DNA of 64,000 nucleotides from Paraburkholderia atlantica (GTDB taxonomy: Bacteria > Pseudomonadota > Gammaproteobacteria > Burkholderiales > Burkholderiaceae): contig NZ_WHNQ01000007.1 of NCBI RefSeq assembly GCF_009362785.1, forward strand, positions 62,001 through 126,000, given 5' to 3'. Shown in pieces: positions 56,295 through 63,892 of this stretch (the first letter of the stretch is position 1; each line of letters starts with the position of its first letter). The notes below the pieces were generated by a model. That model was not told the DNA's origin, did no database searches, and was given only the letters and a program-made list of their open reading frames with translations. The position numbers and the translations under genes are program-made.

Positions 56295-56327
56295 TGTTCA
56301 CGCGTTGTTCACGCGCTGTTCACGCGC
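56295..56327. repeat. Three tandem 11-base repeats between oxidase and Tat-type gene
   Basis: TGTTCACGCGT, TGTTCACGCGC and TGTTCACGCGC lie head to tail directly after the oxidase stop. No hairpin is evident. They may be slippage products; a transcription-factor site array is possible but unsupported. Confidence 0.65.
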
Positions 56328-56330
56328 AGT

Positions 56331-57908
56331 TCATGTATAGCCTCGCCGGTCGCGCCACGCCGCCGGCCAGATGCCCTGCTTGCCCGGCGCGAGAATGCCG
56401 TTCGGATCGAGCGCATCCTTCAGCGTTTCCGCGAAGCGCAGCGACGCACCGTCGTTGAAGCTGTATTGCGCGGCCGCGAAATCCATATACGCGAGATGCG
56501 CGCGATATTCGCCGTAGCCGGCCGCGCGCGCGTCGCTCATCAGCGAGCGCAGCAGCGCGCCGGCCTGCTCCACCTGGTTCGCGTCGTCTCGATCGAATAT
56601 CGCCGCGAAAATGTGATGCAGATGCCGCGCGCCCGCCGTGAAGCCGCCGTAGTAATCGAAGCCGTATTCGGCGGCGCGCGCTTTCACCATCGTGTACTGG
56701 CGCATCGCGTCGCGCCCCGTCGCCGGACAGATCGGCGCGAAGTCGACGTGCGCGCCCGCGCCGCCGCGCCAGTCGAGCATGCGAAACGCGGTCATCGCGG
56801 GGATGCCGGCCATGTTGCGGTCGCCGCCCCCGGTCGGCTGCGCATCGCCCGCATGCCGCGCCGCCGTGAGCCGCGCATCCGGCACCCGCGCGAACGCGCG
56901 CTCGATCAGCGCGTAGCGCGCATCGATCAGCTCGGGCGTGCCGTATAACGCGAAATGCAGGTTCCAGCGGCCGACGCCGAGTTTGTCGAGCGTCGCCTGC
57001 ACCGCGCTCTCGGGCATCGCGCCCGTGCCGTCGTACCACTGCCGGCGCGGCGACAGGCCCGCCGCGCGCCGCAAGCCGCCCTCGATCACCGCGTGATTGC
57101 GAATCGTGGCGTCGAGCCGCAACGGCCGCAGAATCTCGACGATCGCCTCCAGATCGGCCTCGCGACGAAACTGGATTTCGCCGAGCAGATACGCGGGCGG
57201 CGCGGGCATCAGCCACACGCCGAGCTTCGTCACGATGCCGTAGTTGGACTGCATGAACATCGCATCGAACGACGGCCCGTAGCCCGGCTGGTACAGCTGC
57301 CACGCAGTGCCGATCTCGACGCCGCCCATGCCGGTGCGCAGCAGGTCGCCGTTGGCGAGCATCACCTCCATCCCGCATTGCGCGGCCGCGTGATCGCCGT
57401 AGTCGGTATAGCCGAAGCCGCGCTCCAGCGTGTTGCCGACCACACTGCCCCAGCCGGCGGCCGGTGGATCGACCCACAGCTTGTAGCCCTTGTCGCGCAG
57501 ATGCGCGTACAGATCGAAATAGCTGACGCCGGGCTCGACGAGCGCATAGGCGAGCGTTTCGTTGACTTCGAGGATGCGGTTCATGCGCTGCAAGTCGAGC
57601 ACGACCGAGCCGGTCAGCCGCGGCGCGGCGCCGCCATAGGCGAAGTTGCGCCCGGTCGACACGGTCCACAGCGGAATGCGGTACTGATTGGCGATGCGCA
57701 GCACCGCGCGGATTTCATCGACCGACGCGGGCAGCACGGCGGCGCTCGCGGCAAACGCACGCGGCTCGCCGGGCGCGAACGGATCGATATAGACGGCGAG
57801 GCCGGCGTCGGAACTCAGCACGTGCGCGTCACCGACGATCGCGCGCCAGCCGGCGAGCGCACGGTCGAACTGCGCGGCGGACAGGTTGGGCGGCAGCGTC
57901 GGGGGCAA
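56331..57908 (-). CDS. Vanillyl-alcohol-oxidase-family FAD enzyme (4-alkylphenol oxidase/dehydrogenase type)
   Basis: Encodes 525 residues from a TTG at 57908 with AAGGAG seven bases upstream; a TTG at 57962 lacks such a site. The FAD-binding half contains TGRNFAYGGAAPRLTGSVVLDLQRMNRILEVN, EPGVSYFDLYAHLRDKGYKLWVD and GFGYTDYGDH, with Asp172 at the place of the VAO active-site Asp. The cap half has FTAGARHLHHIFAAIF, whose His pair includes the usual covalent FAD-His, and GYGEYRAHLAYMD, which gives Tyr468 and Arg469. These match vanillyl-alcohol oxidase and 4-cresol or eugenol hydroxylase flavoproteins. No cytochrome c subunit gene is nearby, which favours an oxidase or an unusual partner. No signal peptide is seen. 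Confidence 0.88.
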   Translation of the reverse strand: MPPTLPPNLSAAQFDRALAGWRAIVGDAHVLSSDAGLAVYIDPFAPGEPRAFAASAAVLPASVDEIRAVLRIANQYRIPLWTVSTGRNFAYGGAAPRLTGSVVLDLQRMNRILEVNETLAYALVEPGVSYFDLYAHLRDKGYKLWVDPPAAGWGSVVGNTLERGFGYTDYGDHAAAQCGMEVMLANGDLLRTGMGGVEIGTAWQLYQPGYGPSFDAMFMQSNYGIVTKLGVWLMPAPPAYLLGEIQFRREADLEAIVEILRPLRLDATIRNHAVIEGGLRRAAGLSPRRQWYDGTGAMPESAVQATLDKLGVGRWNLHFALYGTPELIDARYALIERAFARVPDARLTAARHAGDAQPTGGGDRNMAGIPAMTAFRMLDWRGGAGAHVDFAPICPATGRDAMRQYTMVKARAAEYGFDYYGGFTAGARHLHHIFAAIFDRDDANQVEQAGALLRSLMSDARAAGYGEYRAHLAYMDFAAAQYSFNDGASLRFAETLKDALDPNGILAPGKQGIWPAAWRDRRGYT

Positions 57909-58006
57909 GGCGTCTCCTTGTCGGTCGGGTAACCCGAGGGGGTGGTCGCGCGGGGGCAGCAATGCGTGCGTGGCCGCCGACGGCCTTTACGACACGCTAC
58001 CGCCCG

Positions 58007-58915
58007 CTACTGCTGCCACGCCTCAGGCTTGCCACCGAGCTCGCTGCACACGTCGATCGCGATTTCGCGCAGCTTGCCTTCCGTGATCGCGCCGGACAGC
58101 GCGTAGCCCATGCGGTCGCTGACCCAGTAGAAGGTGCGGCGGTTGCCGTCGCGAAACAGGCGAAACTCGGTTTCGTCGCGCGTGACGCCGGTCACGTACA
58201 GCGTCAGGCGCGCGCCGTCCTGGTTTTCGTACATGAACTGCGCGGCCGGCCCGGCCTCGCCGGGCAGCAGCCGGCCGCCCACCAGCGAATAACCATACTC
58301 CTGCAGCGACGGCACCGACAGCGGCCGATTCAGCCGCTTCGACAGCCACGCGATCAGATGCTCCTCTTCGCTCGCCGCGACTTCGACCGGATGACGCCGC
58401 TCCGGCGAGTACACTGCATACGCGACATTCGCGCGCTGCGCAAACCCGGCCGGCTGGCCGCCGAAGCCGCTCCAGGCGCCGCCGGTCAGCCGCGGCGCGA
58501 GCGGACCGAGCACCAGCGCGAGCCCGGCCCCGGCCACCAGCCAGCAGGCGGCGAGACCCGCGCGCTGCCACCACGGCCGCGCACGCCGCACGACGATGAA
58601 AGCCGGCTCCTCCGCCTCAGCGGGCTGGCTGCCTGCGTAACGTCGCTCGCCGGATTCAGCGGCTTGCTGCTCATAGTCGGCCCCCTGCCCCGCTTGCGCG
58701 TGCCATGCATCGCTGCCCGGCACGCCGCACAGCGCCCGCAGCGCCGCCTTCTGCGCGCGCCACGCCGCGACGCGCGCGGCGGCCTGCGGATACTGGCGGA
58801 GCTGCGTTTCGACCGCGGCGCGCTGCTCATCCGTCAATTCACCGTCGACATAGGCCGACAGCGAGCGCAGATCGAGCTCGTCGGGCAATCCGGATTCGGG
58901 GTTATCGTTGTTCAT
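58007..58915 (-). CDS. Membrane anti-sigma factor
   Basis: Encodes 302 residues. The N-terminal anti-sigma domain (LDLRSLSAYVDGELTDEQRAAVETQLRQYPQAAARVAAWRAQKAALRALCG) is of the ChrR/RsiW-like ASD type, lacking a clear HxxxCxxC zinc motif. One membrane helix follows (GLAACWLVAGAGLALVLGPL, about 120-140), then a periplasmic domain of about 150 residues (YAVYSPERRHPVEVAASEEEHLIAWLSKRLNRPLSVPSLQEYGYSLVGGRLLP, RLTLYVTGV). The ATG overlaps the sigma-factor stop by one base (TAATG). It should hold the sigma factor inactive at the membrane until a periplasmic signal arrives. Confidence 0.93.
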   Translation of the reverse strand: MNNDNPESGLPDELDLRSLSAYVDGELTDEQRAAVETQLRQYPQAAARVAAWRAQKAALRALCGVPGSDAWHAQAGQGADYEQQAAESGERRYAGSQPAEAEEPAFIVVRRARPWWQRAGLAACWLVAGAGLALVLGPLAPRLTGGAWSGFGGQPAGFAQRANVAYAVYSPERRHPVEVAASEEEHLIAWLSKRLNRPLSVPSLQEYGYSLVGGRLLPGEAGPAAQFMYENQDGARLTLYVTGVTRDETEFRLFRDGNRRTFYWVSDRMGYALSGAITEGKLREIAIDVCSELGGKPEAWQQ

Positions 58916-59475
58916 TATCGGTTTCTCACCACTTTCAGCGGCGCGACTTTGTGCGCCGCCCGCGGCGCACGGGGCTGCGGTCCGTGCATTGGCCCCGGCG
59001 GCTCCTCGCACAGCAACGCGCGCATATGCTCGCGCGCACGCGATAGCCGCGACATCACTGTACCGATCGGCACCCCCAATGCGCTCGATGCCTCCTGGTA
59101 CGACAGCTCCTCGACGCACACCAGTAGCAGCACCTCACGCTGCTCGAGTGGCAGGCAGTACAGCGCGCGCTGCACGTCGCGCAGTACCAGACCATCGACC
59201 TCGCCGTGCGGCGCCTCGAGATTGCGCCACGGCGCGCTTTCCTCGTCGACGGCGATCTCGCGCCGCCCGCGCAGCTGGTCTATGTACAGATGCCGCAGGA
59301 TCGTCAGCAACCACGCGCGCAGGTTGCTGTTCGGCCGGAATGCCGACCAGCGCGCAAGCGCACGCTCCGCCGTATCCTGGACGAGATCGTCGGCCCAGGC
59401 GCGGTCGCCCGTCAGTGCGCGCGCATAGCGGCGCAGCTGGGGCAGCCACGCGATCACTTCCGATTCGAAGGTCAC
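58915..59475 (-). CDS. ECF RNA polymerase sigma factor
   Basis: Encodes 186 residues from a GTG at 59475. Region 2 reads ALTGDRAWADDLVQDTAERALARWSAFRPNSNLRAWLLTILRHLYIDQLR, and region 4 reads LPLEQREVLLLVCVEELSYQEASSALGVPIGTVMSRLSRAREHMRALL. The spacing and length are normal for ECF factors. Translation is coupled to the anti-sigma gene. The upstream frame stays open, but the extra residues are Gln-rich noise from the neighbouring gene's 3' end. It likely drives its own operon, including the oxidase; the -35/-10 it recognises was not identified. Confidence 0.93.
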   Translation of the reverse strand: MTFESEVIAWLPQLRRYARALTGDRAWADDLVQDTAERALARWSAFRPNSNLRAWLLTILRHLYIDQLRGRREIAVDEESAPWRNLEAPHGEVDGLVLRDVQRALYCLPLEQREVLLLVCVEELSYQEASSALGVPIGTVMSRLSRAREHMRALLCEEPPGPMHGPQPRAPRAAHKVAPLKVVRNR

Positions 59476-59501
59476 CCGGTGTGCCAGGCCCGGTCGCGGC
59501 T

Positions 59502-59639
59502 TTAGTAGCCGCCGCTGCTGTTGCTGTTGCTGCTCGAGCCCGACGCGGCGTTGTCGGTATCGGCCGCGTGTGCAAGGGAGCCGCACGCGAGCGCGAGCAG
59601 GACGAACAGGGCTGACAGAATACGGGATGCTTTCATCAT
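59502..59639 (-). CDS. Tiny exported Ser/Asn-rich peptide, first gene of the sigma-factor cluster
   Basis: Encodes 45 residues: a full signal peptide (MMKASRILSALFVLLALACGSLAHA) and a mature stretch of only about 20 residues, rich in Ser, Asn and Gly and ending in Tyr. AGGAGG lies at a good distance from the ATG at 59639. The ECF sigma start is 26 bases downstream. A possible lipobox (LALAC) would alternatively make it a lipoprotein. I cannot assign a family; a signal or sensor role in the sigma pathway is speculation from position. Confidence 0.65.
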   Translation of the reverse strand: MMKASRILSALFVLLALACGSLAHAADTDNAASGSSSNSNSSGGY

Positions 59640-60116
59640 GTTGAGCCTCCTGGCAGATGCCCAGCGCGCGATCGACCGACTGGCGTGGTGAGCGGTGGAC
59701 GGCAGGCCGCGCAATGCGGTGCTGTCATACTGGATTTAACGCTGCGAGCGCGCGGTTTATTCCACCGCCGTCGTGGCGCCGTGTCGCTGCGCTGCTGTTG
59801 CGCTGCTTTCTCCGGGCCTTTTCGGGCTTTTTTGGGTTTTTTCGGGGCGCTTCGACGCCACCGCGGTGCTCGCGCAACACGCCTCTATATTCTTCCTTTT
59901 CCGCCAACCTTGCCGGCAATGCCTGGAGAGACCGGAAGAAGACGCCATTGACCAGCAGATTCGTAACTCAACGTTACAGTCCCGCGTTATCGGATGCTTA
60001 TGTGCTCACAAGTCGTTATAGTGGACAAAGTTCGCCCCGTCGACGCGTACTGCCCCCGCCTGGAGTAGAAAGGGTAGAATCGCGGCGAACCACCGTCTAT
60101 CTAACCTGAATTGTCC
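59640..60116. other. Divergent promoter region between the sigma cluster and hfq2
   Basis: About 477 bases between divergent genes. The middle (59810-59860) is a low-complexity stretch of TTTTCGGG-like repeats, and the part near hfq2 is less GC-rich. Open frames here lack ribosome sites or family features. The promoter of the sigma operon must lie at the left edge and that of hfq2 at the right; no exact hexamers could be fixed. Confidence 0.5.
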
Positions 60117-60590
60117 ATGGCTTCCGCAGAATCGCATCCGCAAAACGACTTCATGAACGCCGCGCGCAAGGAACGAAAGCGCGTCGAGATCTATCTGGTC
60201 AACGGCATCCGCCTGACCGGATGCATCGAGTCGTTCGATCAGTACCTGGTGATGCTGCGCACGCCGGTTGGCCTGCAAGGCATCTACAAGCGCGCGATCT
60301 CCACGATCCAGCTCGACACCGGCACCCGTCCTGCGCCGCGCACGGGCCGGACGTCGCATGGCGAACATGGCGCGCGCGGTCCGCATGGTTCGCGCGAACA
60401 TCGCGAGCCGCGCGAGGGGCGTGAATCGTATGGCGCGTCGGCGACGGAACGCGCGCCGAGCGAGCGCAGCGGCAACTCCGAAGGTCCGGTGGTCGTCACG
60501 CGGCGGCGGCGTCTATTCGGCACCGGCGGCGAAGGCGGCAATCATGGCGGCAACCACGGCAGCGGCAGCCCCGGCGGCAATCAGGAATAA
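60117..60590 (+). CDS. hfq2: Hfq2-like RNA chaperone with a long Gly/His-rich tail
   Basis: Encodes 157 residues. Residues 8-66 are an Hfq Sm fold: [39 protein letters not shown] (Sm1) and [11 protein letters not shown] (Sm2). The usual YKHA is YKRA here. The remaining 90 residues form a disordered, basic, Gly/Arg/His/Ser/Glu-rich tail ([26 protein letters not shown]... [18 protein letters not shown]). Burkholderia cenocepacia is known to carry a second, longer Hfq (Hfq2), and this protein fits that type. It should bind small RNAs and mRNAs. The ATG at 60117 has only a weak ribosome site. Confidence 0.9.
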   Translation: MASAESHPQNDFMNAARKERKRVEIYLVNGIRLTGCIESFDQYLVMLRTPVGLQGIYKRAISTIQLDTGTRPAPRTGRTSHGEHGARGPHGSREHREPREGRESYGASATERAPSERSGNSEGPVVVTRRRRLFGTGGEGGNHGGNHGSGSPGGNQE

Positions 60591-60620
60591 ATACGAAGCA
60601 GCGGTAACGGCCGCGCCTCG

Positions 60621-60848
60621 CTAGTCCACGGACGGACCGAGGCGCCGCAGAATTTTCTCCAGTTGGATCAGCTGCCGCTCGGTCAGCTCGAATTTCCCCT
60701 TGACCACCAGCACGCGGCGCCGCCAGTAGCCGGCGTCGAACAGGTGCAGCGCCGGTTGCCGCGTCGCCCAATCCAGGTGTTCCAGTTCGGCTTCCACGAC
60801 GTGCGCTGCGAGCACTCGCCGCGTACCCGCCGGCTTTTTCCCGTTCAT
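60621..60848 (-). CDS. Unrecognised small protein (75 aa)
   Basis: Encodes 75 residues: MNGKKPAGTRRVLAAHVVEAELEHLDWATRQPALHLFDAGYWRRRVLVVKGKFELTERQLIQLEKILRRLG. It is basic, with an N-terminal tail and a C-terminal amphipathic helix. There is no signal or membrane segment. It is transcribed towards hfq2, whose stop is 30 bases from its own. The Met at 60848 starts the conserved-looking part. No family is recognised. Confidence 0.55.
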   Translation of the reverse strand: MNGKKPAGTRRVLAAHVVEAELEHLDWATRQPALHLFDAGYWRRRVLVVKGKFELTERQLIQLEKILRRLGPSVD

Positions 60849-61051
60849 GTGGTTCGCTGTGTGATGGATCGATGGAGGTGTCGCTTGCGGCTCGAGCGCG
60901 ATGCAAGCGCGGCTCGCGCGCGGCCGTGACACTCGAAGAACGAATCGCTGCGGGCCGGTTTCAAACGACGCGCCTGCGCCATTCGGCCGACGTTCGTCGA
61001 TAGCCGCAATGCGCTATGCTAAATGATTGATCTCTACCGATGGAGCGCGCC

Positions 61052-61243
61052 ATGACCAGCAAAAGCCAGCATGCTTCCCGGCCTGCGCGCACGCGCCGGA
61101 CGCCGCCGACGTCCGCCGACACGCGGCTCGATGAAGCCCTGATGGAAAGCTTTCCCGCCAGCGATCCGATCGCCGTCGACGTGACGGAGCCGTTTCGCGA
61201 GCGGATGCGCAAAACTCAGGCGGATACGCGCAAGCGGCATTGA
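61052..61243 (+). CDS. Small protein with ESFPASDP motif (63 aa)
   Basis: Encodes 63 residues. A basic, Pro/Thr-rich N-terminus is followed by RLDEALMESFPASDPIAVDV, a motif I recognise from many short proteobacterial proteins of unknown role (the DEALxESFPASDPP pattern). It ends in a charged helix. GGAG sits at a good distance from the ATG at 61052; another ATG at 61040 overlaps it in frame. Function unknown. Confidence 0.75.
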   Translation: MTSKSQHASRPARTRRTPPTSADTRLDEALMESFPASDPIAVDVTEPFRERMRKTQADTRKRH

Positions 61244-61470
61244 AGCCGCGCCGTCTCGCGTCGCACGACGGCGCCGCAGTGAGCCGTCATGGCTCGCGAA
61301 AAATGCCGAGTAGAAATGCCGAAGAGCCCGGCCGCTGGAGTGCGATGCGCGGGTTGGCGGGGTGCGGACAGCACCCTCAAACTTCGCGACGTTAACGTCC
61401 GCGGACGAGCCGGACGGCGCATCGATTTGCGCGCCGTCCCGCCCCTTGTCCACGGTTCAAATCGTCGCGC

Positions 61471-62187
61471 TCAACGCAGCGGCAAGCCGCTATTGAGCTG
61501 ACGCTGCAGGTCGCGGACCTGACGCTGCGCAACGCGCAACTGATCCTGCGCGGCGGCCTTCTGCTGCGCCAGTTCGGTCGCCTCGGCACGCTTTTGCTCC
61601 TGCTGGCTCGCGACGATGCTCTGCTGCTGACGCGCGACATCGAGGTCGGCCTGCAGCCGGCTCGCGCGTTCCTGCGACAACGCGACGAGGCGCTGCGTGA
61701 ACGCCTTCTGCGCTTCGAGTTGCGTACGGCGGATCTCGACGTCCGACAACTGCATCGTCTGCCGCGCGAAATCCTTGTAGATCAGCTCGGCGCGCACGAC
61801 GTCCTGCGTTTTGATCACGCGCCAAAAGTTTTTCTGCTGGAACAGCGCGACGTAATAGGTCATCTCCTTCCCGTAGAACAGCAGGCTCGCGCCATAGCTG
61901 CCGTTGTACGTGGTGCGCAATTCGCTCAGATCCGAGCCGTGGATCATCTGCTGCAATTCAGCCACATTCCCGGTGGCGGATTGCCGGTTTTCATCCGGCG
62001 TCAGTGCAGTGGTCTCTGCCTGGCCGGCCTGCGGCGTGTCGGGCAACGCGCTCGTCGGACCCGGCTGGGACTCGATCGTACCGCTCGCACCACTGTTCTG
62101 CAGAGCCTGTGCATTCGCGCCCTGAAGGGCCCCCGATACGATGCATGCGGCCAGAGCAATCTTTCGTAGCTTCGACTTTCGGTCCAT
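61471..62187 (-). CDS. DUF2968 family exported protein
   Basis: Encodes 238 residues. A signal peptide (KIALAACIVSGALQGANAQA) precedes a polar linker. The DUF2968 core follows: VAELQQMIHGSDLSELRTTYNGSYGASLLFYGKEMTYYVALFQQKNFWRVIKTQ. The C-terminal half is one long Gln-rich coiled coil (about 135-235; RASRLQADLDVARQQQSIVASQQEQKRAEATELAQQKAAAQDQLRVAQRQVRDLQRQL). Family members are common in Burkholderia and have no assigned function. The location is probably periplasmic. No partner gene is adjacent. Confidence 0.9.
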   Translation of the reverse strand: MDRKSKLRKIALAACIVSGALQGANAQALQNSGASGTIESQPGPTSALPDTPQAGQAETTALTPDENRQSATGNVAELQQMIHGSDLSELRTTYNGSYGASLLFYGKEMTYYVALFQQKNFWRVIKTQDVVRAELIYKDFARQTMQLSDVEIRRTQLEAQKAFTQRLVALSQERASRLQADLDVARQQQSIVASQQEQKRAEATELAQQKAAAQDQLRVAQRQVRDLQRQLNSGLPLR

Positions 62188-62687
62188 GTGACACCCGTTG
62201 AACAGATCTTGTTTTAGTAGAAAACGGGGAATTATTACTCAATTTTGCGAGTTCCGGGCTCTTCGTCGCAAATATGGCACTTCCTCGGCGGCGGCCCCAC
62301 GCTTGAGCTGAAAGTCGACGGCAAGTCGTTCACTTCCAACTCCGGACGTTCGACGTCGACGGGCCGATCACGCCCGACATTAAGCATCTGCGCTGGCTCA
62401 CGTGCGTGTGTCGTTCGAGCTGGCGCGCGCCTTGATCTTTTCGTCGCGAAACCGGTCAGTGATACGCCGGTGGACGGCTGAATTGACACGACTCCGAAGT
62501 GCCGCGTGCTGATTAGAAGCCCCTCTATCAAACGGCGCATGCACTTTCGCGTATTCTGCGCTGACGATGCAAAAGGCACGCCGCTCGCATCGTCCCGCAT
62601 CGCGAAGACCGGCGCCGAACATCGAACCACGATGCCCATAATTCCGCGCGACCACGATCGCGCTGTCTCATATCAAGGAGGAAGACA
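62188..62687. other. 500-base region with a possible frameshifted gene remnant
   Basis: No intact gene is supported. One frame reads GPTLELKVDGKSF up to about 62330. A different frame then carries TFDVDGPITPDIKHLRWLT, ending at a stop at 62433-62435. The two parts read like one protein interrupted by a single-base shift, but I cannot name it. The rest (62436-62687) holds only the AAGGAGGAAG ribosome site of the DUF2147 gene. Confidence 0.4.
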
Positions 62688-63173
62688 ATGATCCAATTCA
62701 CTCGACGTGCGCGCGCTCTCGCACTGCGCACGGCCCGTCACGCCACGCTCGCCGGCGCCCTGCTCGCCAGTGCCGTGACCGCGATGGCGCAAACGGAGAC
62801 ACCGATCGGCACGTGGCAAACCATCGACGATCACACGGGCCAGCCGAAGGCGCTCGTGCAGATCACACAAGACGGCAATGGAGAATTGAACGGCAAGGTG
62901 ATCAAGGGTCTAGCCGCGAACGACCAGCCGGATCGCCGCTGCAGCGCATGCACCGACGCGCGCAAGGACCAACCGATCCTCGGCATGACCATCATTAGCA
63001 GCATGAAGAAGGATGGCGACGCGTGGGACCACGGCCAGATTCTCGATCCTGAAAACGGCAAGGTCTACAAATGCAAGATGCATCTCGAAGATGGCGGCAA
63101 CAAGCTCGTCGTGCGAGGTTATATTGGCGTCGCGCTGCTCGGCCGCTCGCAGACCTGGATTCGGCAGCAGTGA
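62688..63173 (+). CDS. DUF2147 family exported protein
   Basis: Encodes 161 residues. A signal peptide (ATLAGALLASAVTAMAQ) precedes the DUF2147 beta-barrel-like domain: IGTWQTIDDHTGQPKALVQITQDGNGELNGKVIKGL, a CSACTD pair that may form a disulfide or bind metal, and GQILDPENGKVYKCKMHLEDGGNKLVVRGYIGVALLGRSQTWIR. The family is periplasmic or outer-membrane linked and of unknown function. AAGGAGGAAG gives a very strong ribosome site. A terminator lies about 100 bases downstream. Confidence 0.93.
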   Translation: MIQFTRRARALALRTARHATLAGALLASAVTAMAQTETPIGTWQTIDDHTGQPKALVQITQDGNGELNGKVIKGLAANDQPDRRCSACTDARKDQPILGMTIISSMKKDGDAWDHGQILDPENGKVYKCKMHLEDGGNKLVVRGYIGVALLGRSQTWIRQQ

Positions 63174-63274
63174 GGTTCGACGTGGGGCGCATGCGTGGCG
63201 GCTCGCACGACGCCTGAATGAGCGCGTCATGCTGCAACGATGGCGCGCTCGGCACCCGGAGGCGCGGCATGAAA

Positions 63275-63310
63275 AAAACGGCCGGCGATCAAGAGTCGCG
63301 CGGCCGTTTT
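63275..63310. terminator. Bidirectional terminator between DUF2147 and DUF4096 genes
   Basis: AAAACGGCCG and CGGCCGTTTT form a 10-bp stem extended by GCGA/TCGC with one bulged base and a seven-base loop. A-runs on the left and T-runs on the right serve transcripts from both strands. It sits between two convergent stops. Confidence 0.88.
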
Positions 63311-63335
63311 CATTGGGGCAAATTGCTTGCGAGGG

Positions 63336-63794
63336 TCATGCCGCCCGCTTGAACTGTGAAGCGTCACCGGTCGACGTCGCGGGCGCCGACATGGCCGATA
63401 CCCGTTTGTACACGGCGGGCGGAAGACGAAACGCCGAGGATGCGCGGCCAGTCGCGGCGCGCTTGTGCGGCGCGCTCGCGTGCGTGCGCATACGCGCTTC
63501 CATCAATCTGCAGAGATCCTCGCTCGCGGTGCCGCACAGTTGCTCCGTGACGTGCTTGAGCACGCCCGATTGGTACCACGACTTGAAGCGGCGATGACAG
63601 GTCTGATATGACGGATAGCGGCGCGGCATGGCGGACCAGGTGGCGCCGCTATACATGACCCAGAGCACGCCGTTGAGCACCGAGCGGGTATTGGCAAGCG
63701 GACGGCCACGCATTTCGGGACGCGGCTGGAGTTCGGGCAGCAGTGGCGCAACGCGCTGCCATTCTTCATCCGTGATTTCGCGATACGGGTTCAT
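63336..63794 (-). CDS. Stand-alone IS5-type (DUF4096) domain protein
   Basis: Encodes 152 residues. The first 85 residues are the N-terminal helix-turn-helix part of IS5-group transposases: YREITDEEWQRVAPLLPE, GRPLANTRSVLNGVLWVMYSGATWSAMPRRYPSYQTCHRRFKSWYQSGVLKHV. No DDE catalytic domain follows. Instead there is an unrelated basic tail (MEARMRTHASAPHKRAATGRASSAF...). No terminal inverted repeats or target duplications were seen, and a GGAGGAAG ribosome site and a terminator frame it. So it looks like a domesticated DNA-binding protein and not an active element; a decayed transposase is the alternative. Confidence 0.8.
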   Translation of the reverse strand: MNPYREITDEEWQRVAPLLPELQPRPEMRGRPLANTRSVLNGVLWVMYSGATWSAMPRRYPSYQTCHRRFKSWYQSGVLKHVTEQLCGTASEDLCRLMEARMRTHASAPHKRAATGRASSAFRLPPAVYKRVSAMSAPATSTGDASQFKRAA

Positions 63795-63892
63795 GCTTCC
63801 TCCTTTGTCAGAACAACGACAAAAGATAGCTAGTCACCCGCGCGCGGAATATAAGACCACTCCGATTCCTAAAAACTGTCGTACGCCGATGC

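Noticed and set aside
59657..60109. 150-codon plus-strand frame upstream of hfq2
   Set aside because: Low-complexity Arg/Phe/Ser-rich translation, no ribosome site, and it covers the expected divergent promoter region.
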